Shown: positions 7,721 to 16,050 of the stretch, piece after piece
Layout of the letters: the number at the start of each line of letters is the position of its first letter
How positions within the stretch are numbered: position 1 is the first letter of the stretch
Assembly: GCF_028282165.1 (NCBI RefSeq)
Contig: NZ_JANQIM010000017.1
Location: forward strand, 1-49,149
Direction: 5' to 3'
DNA: 49,149 nt
Source of the DNA: Winogradskyella sp.
GTDB taxonomy: Bacteria > Bacteroidota > Bacteroidia > Flavobacteriales > Flavobacteriaceae
The notes under the pieces: generated by a model
The model's database searches: none
The model's input: the letters and a program-made list of their open reading frames with translations, nothing else
What the model was told of the DNA's origin: nothing
Position numbers and translations under genes: made by a program

Positions 7721-9497
7721 GTGCTTTTTGTTTAACCAGATTTACAATTTTAGATTTTTGGTTCTCGAATTTTGGATCATCCAATTTTAGGTTATTCCAA
7801 TCGATAAATGCCTGACGTAAAAAGTTGAAATGCGAGCGTATGTCATCCTTAGTATCAATATGGACAGGCGCGTCAATAATGTGCTTTATCATATCGAACA
7901 TCATACGCAAACGCTCTGGATTGGTTACACCATCAATAGGATGAAAACTGTTCTGTTGCAGAAATACTGCATCCAACAATTCGGCTTTTTGATACGCGAT
8001 ATAAGCCTCATTAGTGATACCGCGTTCACCCATGAGCAACAAATTTGAGGCTATGGTTTTTCCTTCTCGAAGCAGTTCTTTTAAAAACTGTACTTCTTCC
8101 TCTGTGATGAGCGAGGGGTATTTTGAGCTACTATCTATACGATCGATAGCAGGATATTTCCTTGCATCCGACAGTTCCCTAGATAAGCCTAAAAAAGCAC
8201 CTGTACTCAATAAAGTAGCTTGGGTTACGGGCTCGTCAAAGTTTCCTCCTGCTGGTGATACAGTACCTATAATACTTAATGAACTTTTGGTACCGTCTGG
8301 TAAAATCTCTACACCTGCCCTATCATAAAATGCTGAAATCAATGTCGAAATGTACATTGGAAAGGCTTCTGGCCCTGGAATTTCCTCTTTTCTACCTGAA
8401 GTTTCCCTAAGCGCTTGTGCCCATCTTGATGTAGAATCTGCCAAAATCAGTACATCCAATCCTTGTTTGCGATAATACTCACCAACGGCTGTAGCCATAT
8501 ATACGGAAGCTTCACGCGCTGCCACTGGCATGGACGATGTATTCCCAACGATATAGGTTCTATCCATTAGGGACTTTCCTGTTCTTGGATCAATAAGCTC
8601 TGGAAAATCCTTAAAGACCTCTACAGCTTCACCTGCTCGTTCACCACAAGCGGCTATGATAACGACATCTGCTCTGGAATGCTTAGCGATGCTGTGCTGT
8701 AAAACAGTTTTTCCTGCACCAAATGGTCCAGGACTACATGCTGTACCGCCATAAGCTATTGGAAAAAGTGCATCTAGAATACGCATCCCTGTTGGCAATG
8801 TTTCTGTGGGTACAGAACGTTCATGAAATGGCATAGATTGCTTTACAGGCCAATCAAAGGTCATAGTTAACGCAATAGTGTTCCCAGAATCGTCTTTTAT
8901 TGTAGCTATGGTCTCTGAAATTGTATAATCGCCTTTTTCAACTATTGTATCGATAGTATATTCTCCTTTTAATGAGAATGGGACGAATATGTTATGGGTA
9001 AATAATTTTTCAGGAACCGAGCCTAAAATTGAACTGGCACTTACAGTATCTCCTTTTTCAACTTTGGGTGTAAAATGCCATTTTACTGTTGCATCGAGAG
9101 GTTCAACGACCATACCTCGTTCAAGAAACCATTCTTCTTTAGCCAATTCGTAAAGTGGATTTTGAAGACCGTCTGTAACCGTGCCTAAAATACCTGGACC
9201 TAGTTTTACGGATAAAGGCAAGCCAGTAAATTCTACTGCATCACCTACACGCATCCATGAGGTATCTTCAAATACCTGTAGATAGACTAGCTTACCTGGT
9301 TTTACATCAATAACCTCTGATTTTAATCGTTTTCCATCTTCTAGGATGATATACGCCACCTCGCCGTTCATTACTGAACCTTCAGTGTTTTCCACACCTA
9401 CTAAGGATTCATTAACACTGACGACTTTACCTTTTGCTTTTTCCAAGTCCTTTGCGTTTATTTCTTTTTTACAATTTTTATTATTTCTAATAATCAA
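7701..9497 (-). CDS. atpA: V-type ATP synthase subunit A (catalytic)
   Basis: Up to 598 residues. It carries the Walker A loop GPFGAGKT (257-264), CGERAGE, the non-homologous region typical of V-type A subunits (about 110-220), and ILADSTSRWAQALRETSGR. It hydrolyses or makes ATP in the A3B3 head. There is no in-frame ATG before the conserved core. Candidate starts are TTG at 9497 or TTG at 9446; the latter gives MEKAKGKVVSVNESLVGVE, which fits the usual family N-terminus better, since the extra 17 residues are Lys/Asn-rich and look untranslated. An in-frame stop lies at 9525-9527. The gene begins 57 bases after the usp stop codon and is probably co-transcribed with it. Confidence 0.97.
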   Translation of the reverse strand: MIIRNNKNCKKEINAKDLEKAKGKVVSVNESLVGVENTEGSVMNGEVAYIILEDGKRLKSEVIDVKPGKLVYLQVFEDTSWMRVGDAVEFTGLPLSVKLGPGILGTVTDGLQNPLYELAKEEWFLERGMVVEPLDATVKWHFTPKVEKGDTVSASSILGSVPEKLFTHNIFVPFSLKGEYTIDTIVEKGDYTISETIATIKDDSGNTIALTMTFDWPVKQSMPFHERSVPTETLPTGMRILDALFPIAYGGTACSPGPFGAGKTVLQHSIAKHSRADVVIIAACGERAGEAVEVFKDFPELIDPRTGKSLMDRTYIVGNTSSMPVAAREASVYMATAVGEYYRKQGLDVLILADSTSRWAQALRETSGRKEEIPGPEAFPMYISTLISAFYDRAGVEILPDGTKSSLSIIGTVSPAGGNFDEPVTQATLLSTGAFLGLSRELSDARKYPAIDRIDSSSKYPSLITEEEVQFLKELLREGKTIASNLLLMGERGITNEAYIAYQKAELLDAVFLQQNSFHPIDGVTNPERLRMMFDMIKHIIDAPVHIDTKDDIRSHFNFLRQAFIDWNNLKLDDPKFENQKSKIVNLVKQKAHAKENV

Positions 9498-9554
9498 TAC
9501 AATTAGCTTTTGTGCGTCACTAAACTAACTAATTGCCAAATAGGCTCTACAATT

Positions 9555-10697
9555 TTAGCTTCCTCTTAACTTACGTACTTCCTCTTCAACTTTACTATAC
9601 CAAATTCGCTCTTTAATTTCATTCGCACTTTTTCTGTAAAGTGCTGCTTTTTCTGGTTCTCCTAACTTATCAAAAAGCTTGGCAATGGCACTATATGCTG
9701 GTACATGCATCGTATTAATACCCAAACTGGCCTTGTATTGTTCTATAGCCTCTTCAAAGAAACCATCTTTTTCCAACTGTTCACCAGCGGCATACAGCGT
9801 CTCAAAATCCTTGATATCAGTTTCTAAATGTAAGCTAATGACATCTTGAGATTTTAAGGTTAGGAAAGAACACGGTACTTCCCGTATTACTTTTTCTGTA
9901 ACACTACCTACTACCAAGCGGTTTAGACCAGTACGTCCTGCGGTTCCCATTATGAGAAGATCCACGTTATTTATAGTTATGGCATTCAATATTTCTTGTG
10001 CTGCATCTCCAGATGTTTCCATTCTAGACCAGTTTAAATTTCCTAGCTTAAATTGCTCTAAAAATTGGTCAAATTCCTCTTTGTTTTTTTCAAAACGTTC
10101 TGCATTTTCTTTTTGAAGGTCTTCTTTGGAACTGAACCATGAAGATGTTTGCTCTTCAGACACACTTAAGATAATAAGGTGGGCTTCTAAACGTCTGGCT
10201 ATAATGATAGCATTGTTTAAGGCACGCTTTGATGGATCTGAAAAATCCACAGGACAAAGAATGGTCTTTATATCAAAGTTGTCACCTTCTTTAATGACCA
10301 AAACAGGTTTTTCACTATTTTGAATAACGCGTTCTGTAGTAGTTCCTAATTTGAATTTATCTTCCAATTTATTTTCGCCAGAACCTATCAAAATCATATT
10401 TGCGTTTACGGCTGAAGCCGACATGACAATTTGGTCATGAGCCGCACCATACTTTATAAGTGGTGCTTCTACACTAACACCTTGCGCCTTCATAGTCTCA
10501 GACATCGCGCCCAATCTATTCAATGCTGTATCATCTAACAAAGCTTTGACTTTTGAATTCACAATATCATCTGGCAGTACGTGCATTGGCACGATGGTTG
10601 ATTTGAAGGTTTGGGCTAATGAAATAGCCACAGATTCTAGATTTTTTGAGTTAGTCATAAAATCCTGAGCGAATACTATTTTATCGAGTATTTTCAT
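9555..10697 (-). CDS. Tandem universal stress protein with C-terminal TPR-like tail
   Basis: 380 residues in three parts: UspA domain 1 (about 1-140), UspA domain 2 (about 143-280) and a helical tail (about 290-380) with a TPR-like phrase (EEAIEQYKASLGINTMHVPAYSAIA in part). Domain 2 has an intact ATP-binding signature G-x2-G-x9-G-S (GTAGRTG...VVGS), whereas domain 1 has a degenerate one (GSGENKLEDKF..GTT). UspA proteins bind ATP and support survival under starvation or low oxygen. It is the first gene on this strand ahead of atpA with only a short gap, so the V-ATPase operon probably starts here. A Crp/Fnr-like palindrome and a perfect -7 box lie upstream. Confidence 0.92.
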   Translation of the reverse strand: MKILDKIVFAQDFMTNSKNLESVAISLAQTFKSTIVPMHVLPDDIVNSKVKALLDDTALNRLGAMSETMKAQGVSVEAPLIKYGAAHDQIVMSASAVNANMILIGSGENKLEDKFKLGTTTERVIQNSEKPVLVIKEGDNFDIKTILCPVDFSDPSKRALNNAIIIARRLEAHLIILSVSEEQTSSWFSSKEDLQKENAERFEKNKEEFDQFLEQFKLGNLNWSRMETSGDAAQEILNAITINNVDLLIMGTAGRTGLNRLVVGSVTEKVIREVPCSFLTLKSQDVISLHLETDIKDFETLYAAGEQLEKDGFFEEAIEQYKASLGINTMHVPAYSAIAKLFDKLGEPEKAALYRKSANEIKERIWYSKVEEEVRKLRGS

Positions 10698-10782
10698 GTA
10701 ATCTATTACAACGATTTAAAGGTTAATTATTGTATTAAAAGATACCTTAAAAATACATTTTTTAAGACATTTTTAATCTACT

Positions 10783-10824
10783 CAAAATTAATAAAATCTC
10801 AAAACAATTAAATGACTTATCTCA
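10783..10824 (-). promoter_or_regulatory. Candidate promoter of usp-V-ATPase with weak Crp/Fnr-like site
   Basis: On the minus strand a perfect Bacteroidota -7 box TAATTTTG (10783-10790) lies 32 bp from the centre of TGA-CTTATC-TCA (10813-10824). The same box sequence and almost the same spacing (33 bp) occur at the pflB promoter. The palindrome's inner bases match the better sites poorly, so this is the weakest of the four candidates. The rest of the 269-base divergent spacer (10698-10966) is AT-rich, and I found no clear promoter for the plus-strand usp. Confidence 0.45.
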
Positions 10825-10966
10825 TGTTTATTCTAATATATTACGGAGATATTTACTATATCAATTTTAATAAAGCGTTAAGAAACTAACAATTATTGAA
10901 TTTGCTTGATTGTTTCGATTAGTTCTTATATATTTAGTTGAAACTTTAATACACTTAACTTTGAAA

Positions 10967-11764
10967 ATGAAACGAATTCTAGTCCCAGTAGACTTTTCTG
11001 ATACTTCTAAAAATGCTTTGCGCTACGCTATTAGCTTATTTGATAACGATCAATTAGAAATCACAGTTCTTCATATTTATGGCACGCAATCTACAGCTCT
11101 AATGATGAAATCAATCGATAGAATTCTCATTAGTGATGCTGAAGATCACATGAATACTCTTATCAAAGAAATGGAAGCTGAGGCACCTCTTGTTGTGTTT
11201 AAAACTAAGCTATCCAAGAATTATCCTGTTTCGACCATTTCTGAGATGGCCTCTAGAGGTAACTTTGATTTTATAGTAATGGGCACTAAAGGCGTTAGCG
11301 GCTTAAAAGAAGTTTTTATGGGCAGTGTCGCTGGTGGTGTAGTTTCTAAATCCATTGTCCCTGTGATTGTGGTGCCACTCGATTACGAGTTAAAGGCCAT
11401 AAAAAATGTTGTATTTGCCATAGGTGATGACTCCATTGATGATATTGCTGTTCTAAAATCGCTACGGGATATAGTGGAGCTACACAATAGTCATCTAGAA
11501 ATTCTCCACATTTCAGAAAATGGCCTTCCAGATTTCAAAGACACTATTTCATCCCTAGAAGATTTAAATCCTACGTTTACTAACAAAAAAGCAAAAGGAG
11601 AAGATTTAAACAAACAACTCAATGTGCACATTAATAATAATGATGTTGATTTATTATGCTTAGTAAATACAAAAAAAGATTTTTTTGATAGATTGTTGAG
11701 CGGTAGTGTGACATTAAAACAAACCTTCAATAGCCCTGTACCTATTTTGGTTCTACACAAATAA
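10967..11764 (+). CDS. Universal stress protein (tandem UspA domains)
   Basis: 265 residues from the ATG at 10967. I chose this start because MKRILVPVDFSDTSKNALRYA is the canonical UspA opening; an upstream ATG at 10910 would add 19 unrelated residues. Domain 1 (about 1-140) has the ATP-binding loop GTKGVSG...FMGS. Domain 2 (about 145-265) lacks that loop (NTKKDFFDRLLSGS) and is probably structural. It is transcribed divergently from the usp-V-ATPase operon across 269 bases and ends at a strong bidirectional terminator shared with ppdK. Confidence 0.92.
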   Translation: MKRILVPVDFSDTSKNALRYAISLFDNDQLEITVLHIYGTQSTALMMKSIDRILISDAEDHMNTLIKEMEAEAPLVVFKTKLSKNYPVSTISEMASRGNFDFIVMGTKGVSGLKEVFMGSVAGGVVSKSIVPVIVVPLDYELKAIKNVVFAIGDDSIDDIAVLKSLRDIVELHNSHLEILHISENGLPDFKDTISSLEDLNPTFTNKKAKGEDLNKQLNVHINNNDVDLLCLVNTKKDFFDRLLSGSVTLKQTFNSPVPILVLHK

Positions 11765-11825
11765 TTATACTCTGGATGATAGACCTGAATATTTAGTTGA
11801 ATACTATTTGTTTTAAAACATAAAA

Positions 11826-11852
11826 AAAGCCTGAAGTGTTACTTCAGGCTTT
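11826..11852. terminator. Bidirectional intrinsic terminator between usp and ppdK
   Basis: A perfect 12-bp stem, AAAGCCTGAAGT / ACTTCAGGCTTT, with loop GTT. An A-run precedes it and a T-rich stretch follows, so it can end both converging transcripts: usp on the plus strand and ppdK on the minus strand. Confidence 0.9.
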
Positions 11853-11871
11853 CTTGAATCACTAACCTTAT

Positions 11872-14601
11872 TTAAATGGTAGTTTTTATAGCCGCTTGGG
11901 CAGCTACCAATCTCGCTATTGGTATGCGATATGGTGAACAACTTACATAATCAATTCCTGTGTTATAACAAAATTCAACAGAGGCAGGTTCGCCACCATG
12001 TTCGCCACAAAGACCTACTTTTAGATTTGGTTTTGTACTGCGTCCACGTTCTGTTCCAATTTTGACCAATTGCCCAACACCTTCCTCATCTATAACTTCG
12101 AATGGGTCAGCTTTAAGGATACCTTTTTCAATATATATTGGCAAGAACTTGCTAGCATCATCTCTAGAATAACCAAAGGTCATTTGTGTGAGGTCATTAG
12201 TACCAAATGAGAAGAAATCGGCCTTTTTAGCAATAATATCTGCCATTAATGCTGCTCTTGGGACTTCAATCATAGTACCTACTAAGAAATCAATACGCTC
12301 ATTACGTTCTTTGAAAATGATTTCTGCCGTTTCTCTAATAATGCCATCTTGAACCTCAAACTCCCGAACTGTTCCCACTAAAGGAATCATGATTTCTGGT
12401 TTACAAACAATTCCACGTTCTTTGAGATTAAGTGCAGCCTCAATGATAGCACGCGTCTGCATTGCCGTAATCTCAGGATAAGTATTACCTAAACGACAAC
12501 CTCTATGACCGAGCATGGGGTTAAATTCTTCCAACTCCGCAACCTTATTCTTTACTGCTTGTAATGAAATGTGCATATCTTCGGCCAGCTCTTTTTGAGT
12601 GGCTAATTGGTGTGGCACAAACTCATGTAATGGTGGATCTAAAAGTCTAATGGTTACGGACATACCATCCATAGCTTCAAAAATACCCTCAAAATCAGCA
12701 CGTTGCATAGGTAATAACTCTTCCAAGGCCTGTTTACGCTCCTTAACAGTATCTGCTAAAATCATTTCGCGCATAGCCTTAATTCTGTCGAGTTCAAAGA
12801 ACATATGTTCCGTCCTTGTTAATCCTATACCTTCGGCACCGAAGCTTCGTGCAGTTTTAGCATCTCTTGGTGTATCTGCATTGGTACGAACCTTCATTTT
12901 GCGATATTTATTAGTAAGTTGCATTAGTTCTGCAAAATCGCCACCTAATTTGGGCTCCATAGTTTCTACTTTACCTTCAATCACGTTACCTGTTGAACCG
13001 TTTAATGAAATCCAATCACCATCATGATAGACGTTACCATCAACAGTTAAAGTTCTATTTTTGTAATTGATTTTAAGTGCACCTGCTCCAGAAATACAGC
13101 ATTTACCCATACCACGAGCTACGACTGCAGCATGCGAAGTCATACCTCCACGAGCTGTAAGGATACCCTTAGCGATGTTCATACCTTTTAAATCTTCTGG
13201 CGAAGTTTCCATACGTACCAAAATGGTATTTCGATACTTATCTGCATCATCGGCAAAGAAGACAATTTTACCAGTTGCTGCTCCTGGTGATGCCGGTAAG
13301 CCTTGGGCAATTGTTTTAGCACGTTTTAAGGCATTAGGCTCAAAAACAGGATGTAACAATTCATCTAGCTTATTGGGTTCCATCATCAATATGGCCTCTT
13401 TTTCATTAATCATACCTTCTCTAAGTAAGTCCATTGCAATTTTCACCATGGCTGCACCGGTACGCTTACCATTTCTAGTTTGTAGAATCCATAATTTTCC
13501 ATTTTGAATTGTGAATTCCATATCCTGCATATCACGATAGTGCTTCTCTAGTATATCCTGATAGCGATTTAATTCATCAAAAATGGATGGCATTAATTCT
13601 TCCAAAGATGGAAAATCGTTTAGTCGATCGTTCTCTTCAATTTTGGCCAATTCTGCCCAACGCTTAGACCCTAATTTAGTAATTTGCTGTGGTGTTCTTA
13701 CACCTGCAACGACATCTTCACCTTGTGCATTGATTAGGTATTCTCCATTAAAAACATTCTCACCAGTACCTGCATCTCTTGTAAAGCAAACACCTGTACC
13801 AGAATTGTCGCCCATATTACCATAAACCATGGCTTGTACATTCACAGCTGTTCCCCAATCGGCTGGATAACCATGCATGTTACGATAGTAGACTGCTCTA
13901 TCGCCGTTCCAACTATTAAAAACTGCTATAATAGCACCCCAAAGTTGATCCCATGGATCGGTTGGAAAATCCTGACCTGTGCGTTTCTTTATAGCATCTT
14001 TAAAATCATATACCAAATCTTGTAAATCCTGAATTGTGAATTCAGTATCAAGTTCAATACTGCGCTTATGCTTAAGATGTTCCATGATTTCCTCAAATGG
14101 GTCAATGTCATCTTTAGATTCTGGCTTCATACCCAAAACTACACCGCCATACATCTGAATAAATCTTCGGTATGAGTCCCAAGCAAATTTTTCGTTCTTT
14201 GTTCGTTTTGCCAAACCAAGGACTGCTTCATCATTAAGTCCCAAATTAAGAACTGTGTCCATCATACCTGGCATTGAAACACGTGCACCAGAACGCACTG
14301 AAATTAAGAGTGGATTTTCTTTGTCTCCAAAGATAGTTCCCATCTGCTCTTCTATACTAGCAATGGACTTTTCCACCTCATCTTTAATCAATTCTATAAC
14401 AGCTTCTTTACCAAGTGCATTGTATTCTGTGCACACTTCTGTTGTTATAGTAAATCCAGGTGGAACAGGAATGCCTATAGCGCTCATTTCTGCTAAATTA
14501 GCCCCTTTGCCACCTAGTAAATTTCTCATTTTACTGTTTCCGTCTGCAGTTTTGTTCCCAAATCTGTAAACTCGGGTTTTTAACCCTTCGAGTACTTCCA
14601 T
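11872..14601 (-). CDS. ppdK: Pyruvate, phosphate dikinase
   Basis: 909 residues, full length. It interconverts pyruvate + ATP + phosphate and PEP + AMP + pyrophosphate. Domains in order are: an ATP-grasp nucleotide-binding domain (about 25-370, opening with LLGGKGANLAEM), the swivelling phosphohistidine domain with GGMTSHAAVVARGMGK (His490), and the C-terminal PEP/pyruvate barrel with GLCGEHGGEP (catalytic Cys865). In the catabolic direction it makes an extra ATP from PEP using pyrophosphate, which is useful in fermentation. It stands alone: a terminator lies downstream, and upstream there is a 193-base spacer with a perfect Crp/Fnr-like palindrome. The ATG at 14601 is the best start, with MEVLEGLKTRVYRFG leading into the family core. 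Confidence 0.97.
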   Translation of the reverse strand: MEVLEGLKTRVYRFGNKTADGNSKMRNLLGGKGANLAEMSAIGIPVPPGFTITTEVCTEYNALGKEAVIELIKDEVEKSIASIEEQMGTIFGDKENPLLISVRSGARVSMPGMMDTVLNLGLNDEAVLGLAKRTKNEKFAWDSYRRFIQMYGGVVLGMKPESKDDIDPFEEIMEHLKHKRSIELDTEFTIQDLQDLVYDFKDAIKKRTGQDFPTDPWDQLWGAIIAVFNSWNGDRAVYYRNMHGYPADWGTAVNVQAMVYGNMGDNSGTGVCFTRDAGTGENVFNGEYLINAQGEDVVAGVRTPQQITKLGSKRWAELAKIEENDRLNDFPSLEELMPSIFDELNRYQDILEKHYRDMQDMEFTIQNGKLWILQTRNGKRTGAAMVKIAMDLLREGMINEKEAILMMEPNKLDELLHPVFEPNALKRAKTIAQGLPASPGAATGKIVFFADDADKYRNTILVRMETSPEDLKGMNIAKGILTARGGMTSHAAVVARGMGKCCISGAGALKINYKNRTLTVDGNVYHDGDWISLNGSTGNVIEGKVETMEPKLGGDFAELMQLTNKYRKMKVRTNADTPRDAKTARSFGAEGIGLTRTEHMFFELDRIKAMREMILADTVKERKQALEELLPMQRADFEGIFEAMDGMSVTIRLLDPPLHEFVPHQLATQKELAEDMHISLQAVKNKVAELEEFNPMLGHRGCRLGNTYPEITAMQTRAIIEAALNLKERGIVCKPEIMIPLVGTVREFEVQDGIIRETAEIIFKERNERIDFLVGTMIEVPRAALMADIIAKKADFFSFGTNDLTQMTFGYSRDDASKFLPIYIEKGILKADPFEVIDEEGVGQLVKIGTERGRSTKPNLKVGLCGEHGGEPASVEFCYNTGIDYVSCSPYRIPIARLVAAQAAIKTTI

Positions 14602-14658
14602 TTTAATATGTATTTATGATTCTTATTCCGTGTGAAGTGATGTTGTAATAACATGGTA

Positions 14659-14703
14659 TAAAGGTACTTTCAAACACTTATAAATTAGCTGACAATTGTC
14701 AGC
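14659..14703 (-). promoter_or_regulatory. Candidate Crp/Fnr-dependent promoter of ppdK
   Basis: A perfect 16-bp palindrome GCTGACAATTGTCAGC (14688-14703) lies 33.0 bp, centre to centre, upstream of TACCTTTA (14659-14666), which is one base from the TAnnTTTG box. With a start point about 7 bases past the box centre (near 14655), the palindrome centre falls near -41, the class II activator position. The leader would be about 54 bases long. Confidence 0.65.
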
Positions 14704-14794
14704 AAATAGATTTTTTTTGATTGAAAATGAGCTAATTTTTTCTTAAAAATTTTGATTTTGAAAGCTAGAAATGTGAATAGCGGATTTTGAAACA

Positions 14795-16042
14795 TTAAAC
14801 CGCTTCGCTTTGTAGTAGCTTCTGAGATTTCTTAACTGAAAACTGCATGGCAATAGCAATTAAAAATGCTAACACAAACAACCCTGAAAATACCTTTAAA
14901 GTGATATCTAGTGAGCCAGTGGTTGTCTTCACATAATCATAAATGGCTGGGCCAAGCAAACCTGCAAATCCCTTTGAAATCAACACCACACCAAGGATAG
15001 TTCCCAGTTGCTTGGTCCCGAATAGATCACTTAAAAATGCAGGGAGCGTGGCAAAAGCACCACCATAGATAGTTATGATTAGCATTAAAACGCCAAGGAA
15101 CAAAAATTCTTGGCCGATTTGAGCCAAAAAGAAAAAGGCTATCATTTGAATTAAAAAGAAAATAATAAAGGTGATTGGTCTCCCAAAGAAATCTGAAAAT
15201 GCCGACCAAAAAATTCGACCTAAGCCGTTAAATGCACCTATTAGGCCGACAACACCAGCAGCTTGCATTGGTGTATAGCCTAATTGGAACTGTGAAATCT
15301 GACTAGCTTCAGCAATAAGAGCAATACCACAGGTAATGTTGATAAACATCATTATCCAGATATAATAAAAACGCTTAGACTTTAAAGCTTGTTTAACCGT
15401 GAAATCTATAGATTCCGAAGTTGTCGATTTTGTCTTGATTAGTTTAAATCCTTTGGGTCGATACCCTTCAGGTGGGTTTTCAATATACGATGCAGCCAAA
15501 AGAATCAACAGTGTATAAATGACACCCAAACTATAAAAGGTTGAAGTTACACCAATAGTTTCGAATAAATATTGCATCAAAGGGCCAAATACCATAGATG
15601 CCAATCCAAAGGCCATAATGACAATTCCTACCGCTAAACCGCGCCTATCAGGAAACCATTTTACTAAGACACTAACAGGGGTGATGTAACCAACACCTAA
15701 TCCGATGCCTGCGACGAGGCCATAGGCAACATAAAATAAAAATAAGGATTGTAACTGCAAGGCAAGTCCGGTGCCCAAAATACCAATACCATAACAAACA
15801 CCTGCAATTGTGGTACTTCTTTTTGGTCCCATCCTAGTTACCCATTGCCCAAGAAAAGCTGCTGAAAAGCCCATAACTAGTATAGCAATTTGAAATGCCC
15901 ACTTTACAACTGAAGCATCAACATTAAAAATAGTTTTCACAGGATCGGTAATTACAGAAAAGGCATACACCGAACCTATGGAAATATGAATTCCGATGGC
16001 GCTTAGAACCATTAACCATCTATTCTTCATATTCTTTTGCAT
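14795..16042 (-). CDS. OFA-family MFS transporter, copy 2
   Basis: 415 residues and 12 predicted membrane helices. The opening NRWLMVLSAIGIHISIGSVYAFSVI and the phrases VKWFPDRRGLAVGI and GGAFATLPAFLSDLFG are typical of the oxalate/formate antiporter (OFA) branch of the major facilitator superfamily. It lies 8 bases after the first copy and is its close paralogue: the N-terminus, the helix 4-5 loop and the C-terminal half align throughout. Because both follow pflB-pflA, formate or another short monocarboxylate is a likely substrate, but annotated OFA members carry varied carboxylates, so this is context only. The gene ends before the ppdK control region. Confidence 0.88.
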   Translation of the reverse strand: MQKNMKNRWLMVLSAIGIHISIGSVYAFSVITDPVKTIFNVDASVVKWAFQIAILVMGFSAAFLGQWVTRMGPKRSTTIAGVCYGIGILGTGLALQLQSLFLFYVAYGLVAGIGLGVGYITPVSVLVKWFPDRRGLAVGIVIMAFGLASMVFGPLMQYLFETIGVTSTFYSLGVIYTLLILLAASYIENPPEGYRPKGFKLIKTKSTTSESIDFTVKQALKSKRFYYIWIMMFINITCGIALIAEASQISQFQLGYTPMQAAGVVGLIGAFNGLGRIFWSAFSDFFGRPITFIIFFLIQMIAFFFLAQIGQEFLFLGVLMLIITIYGGAFATLPAFLSDLFGTKQLGTILGVVLISKGFAGLLGPAIYDYVKTTTGSLDITLKVFSGLFVLAFLIAIAMQFSVKKSQKLLQSEAV

Positions 16043-16050
16043 TTCAATCT

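Noticed and set aside
10907..10966. A Crp/Fnr-like site for the plus-strand usp gene (TTGATTGTTTCGATTAG region)
   Set aside because: The half-sites do not form TGA-N6-TCA and no -7 box lies at the 33-bp distance.
13067..13507. Long plus-strand open frame of 146 codons inside ppdK
   Set aside because: It is antisense to a highly conserved enzyme region, encodes low-complexity Ser/Ala/Pro-rich sequence and has no promoter. It is a by-product of ppdK codon use, like other antisense frames over atpB, fadN and ppdK.
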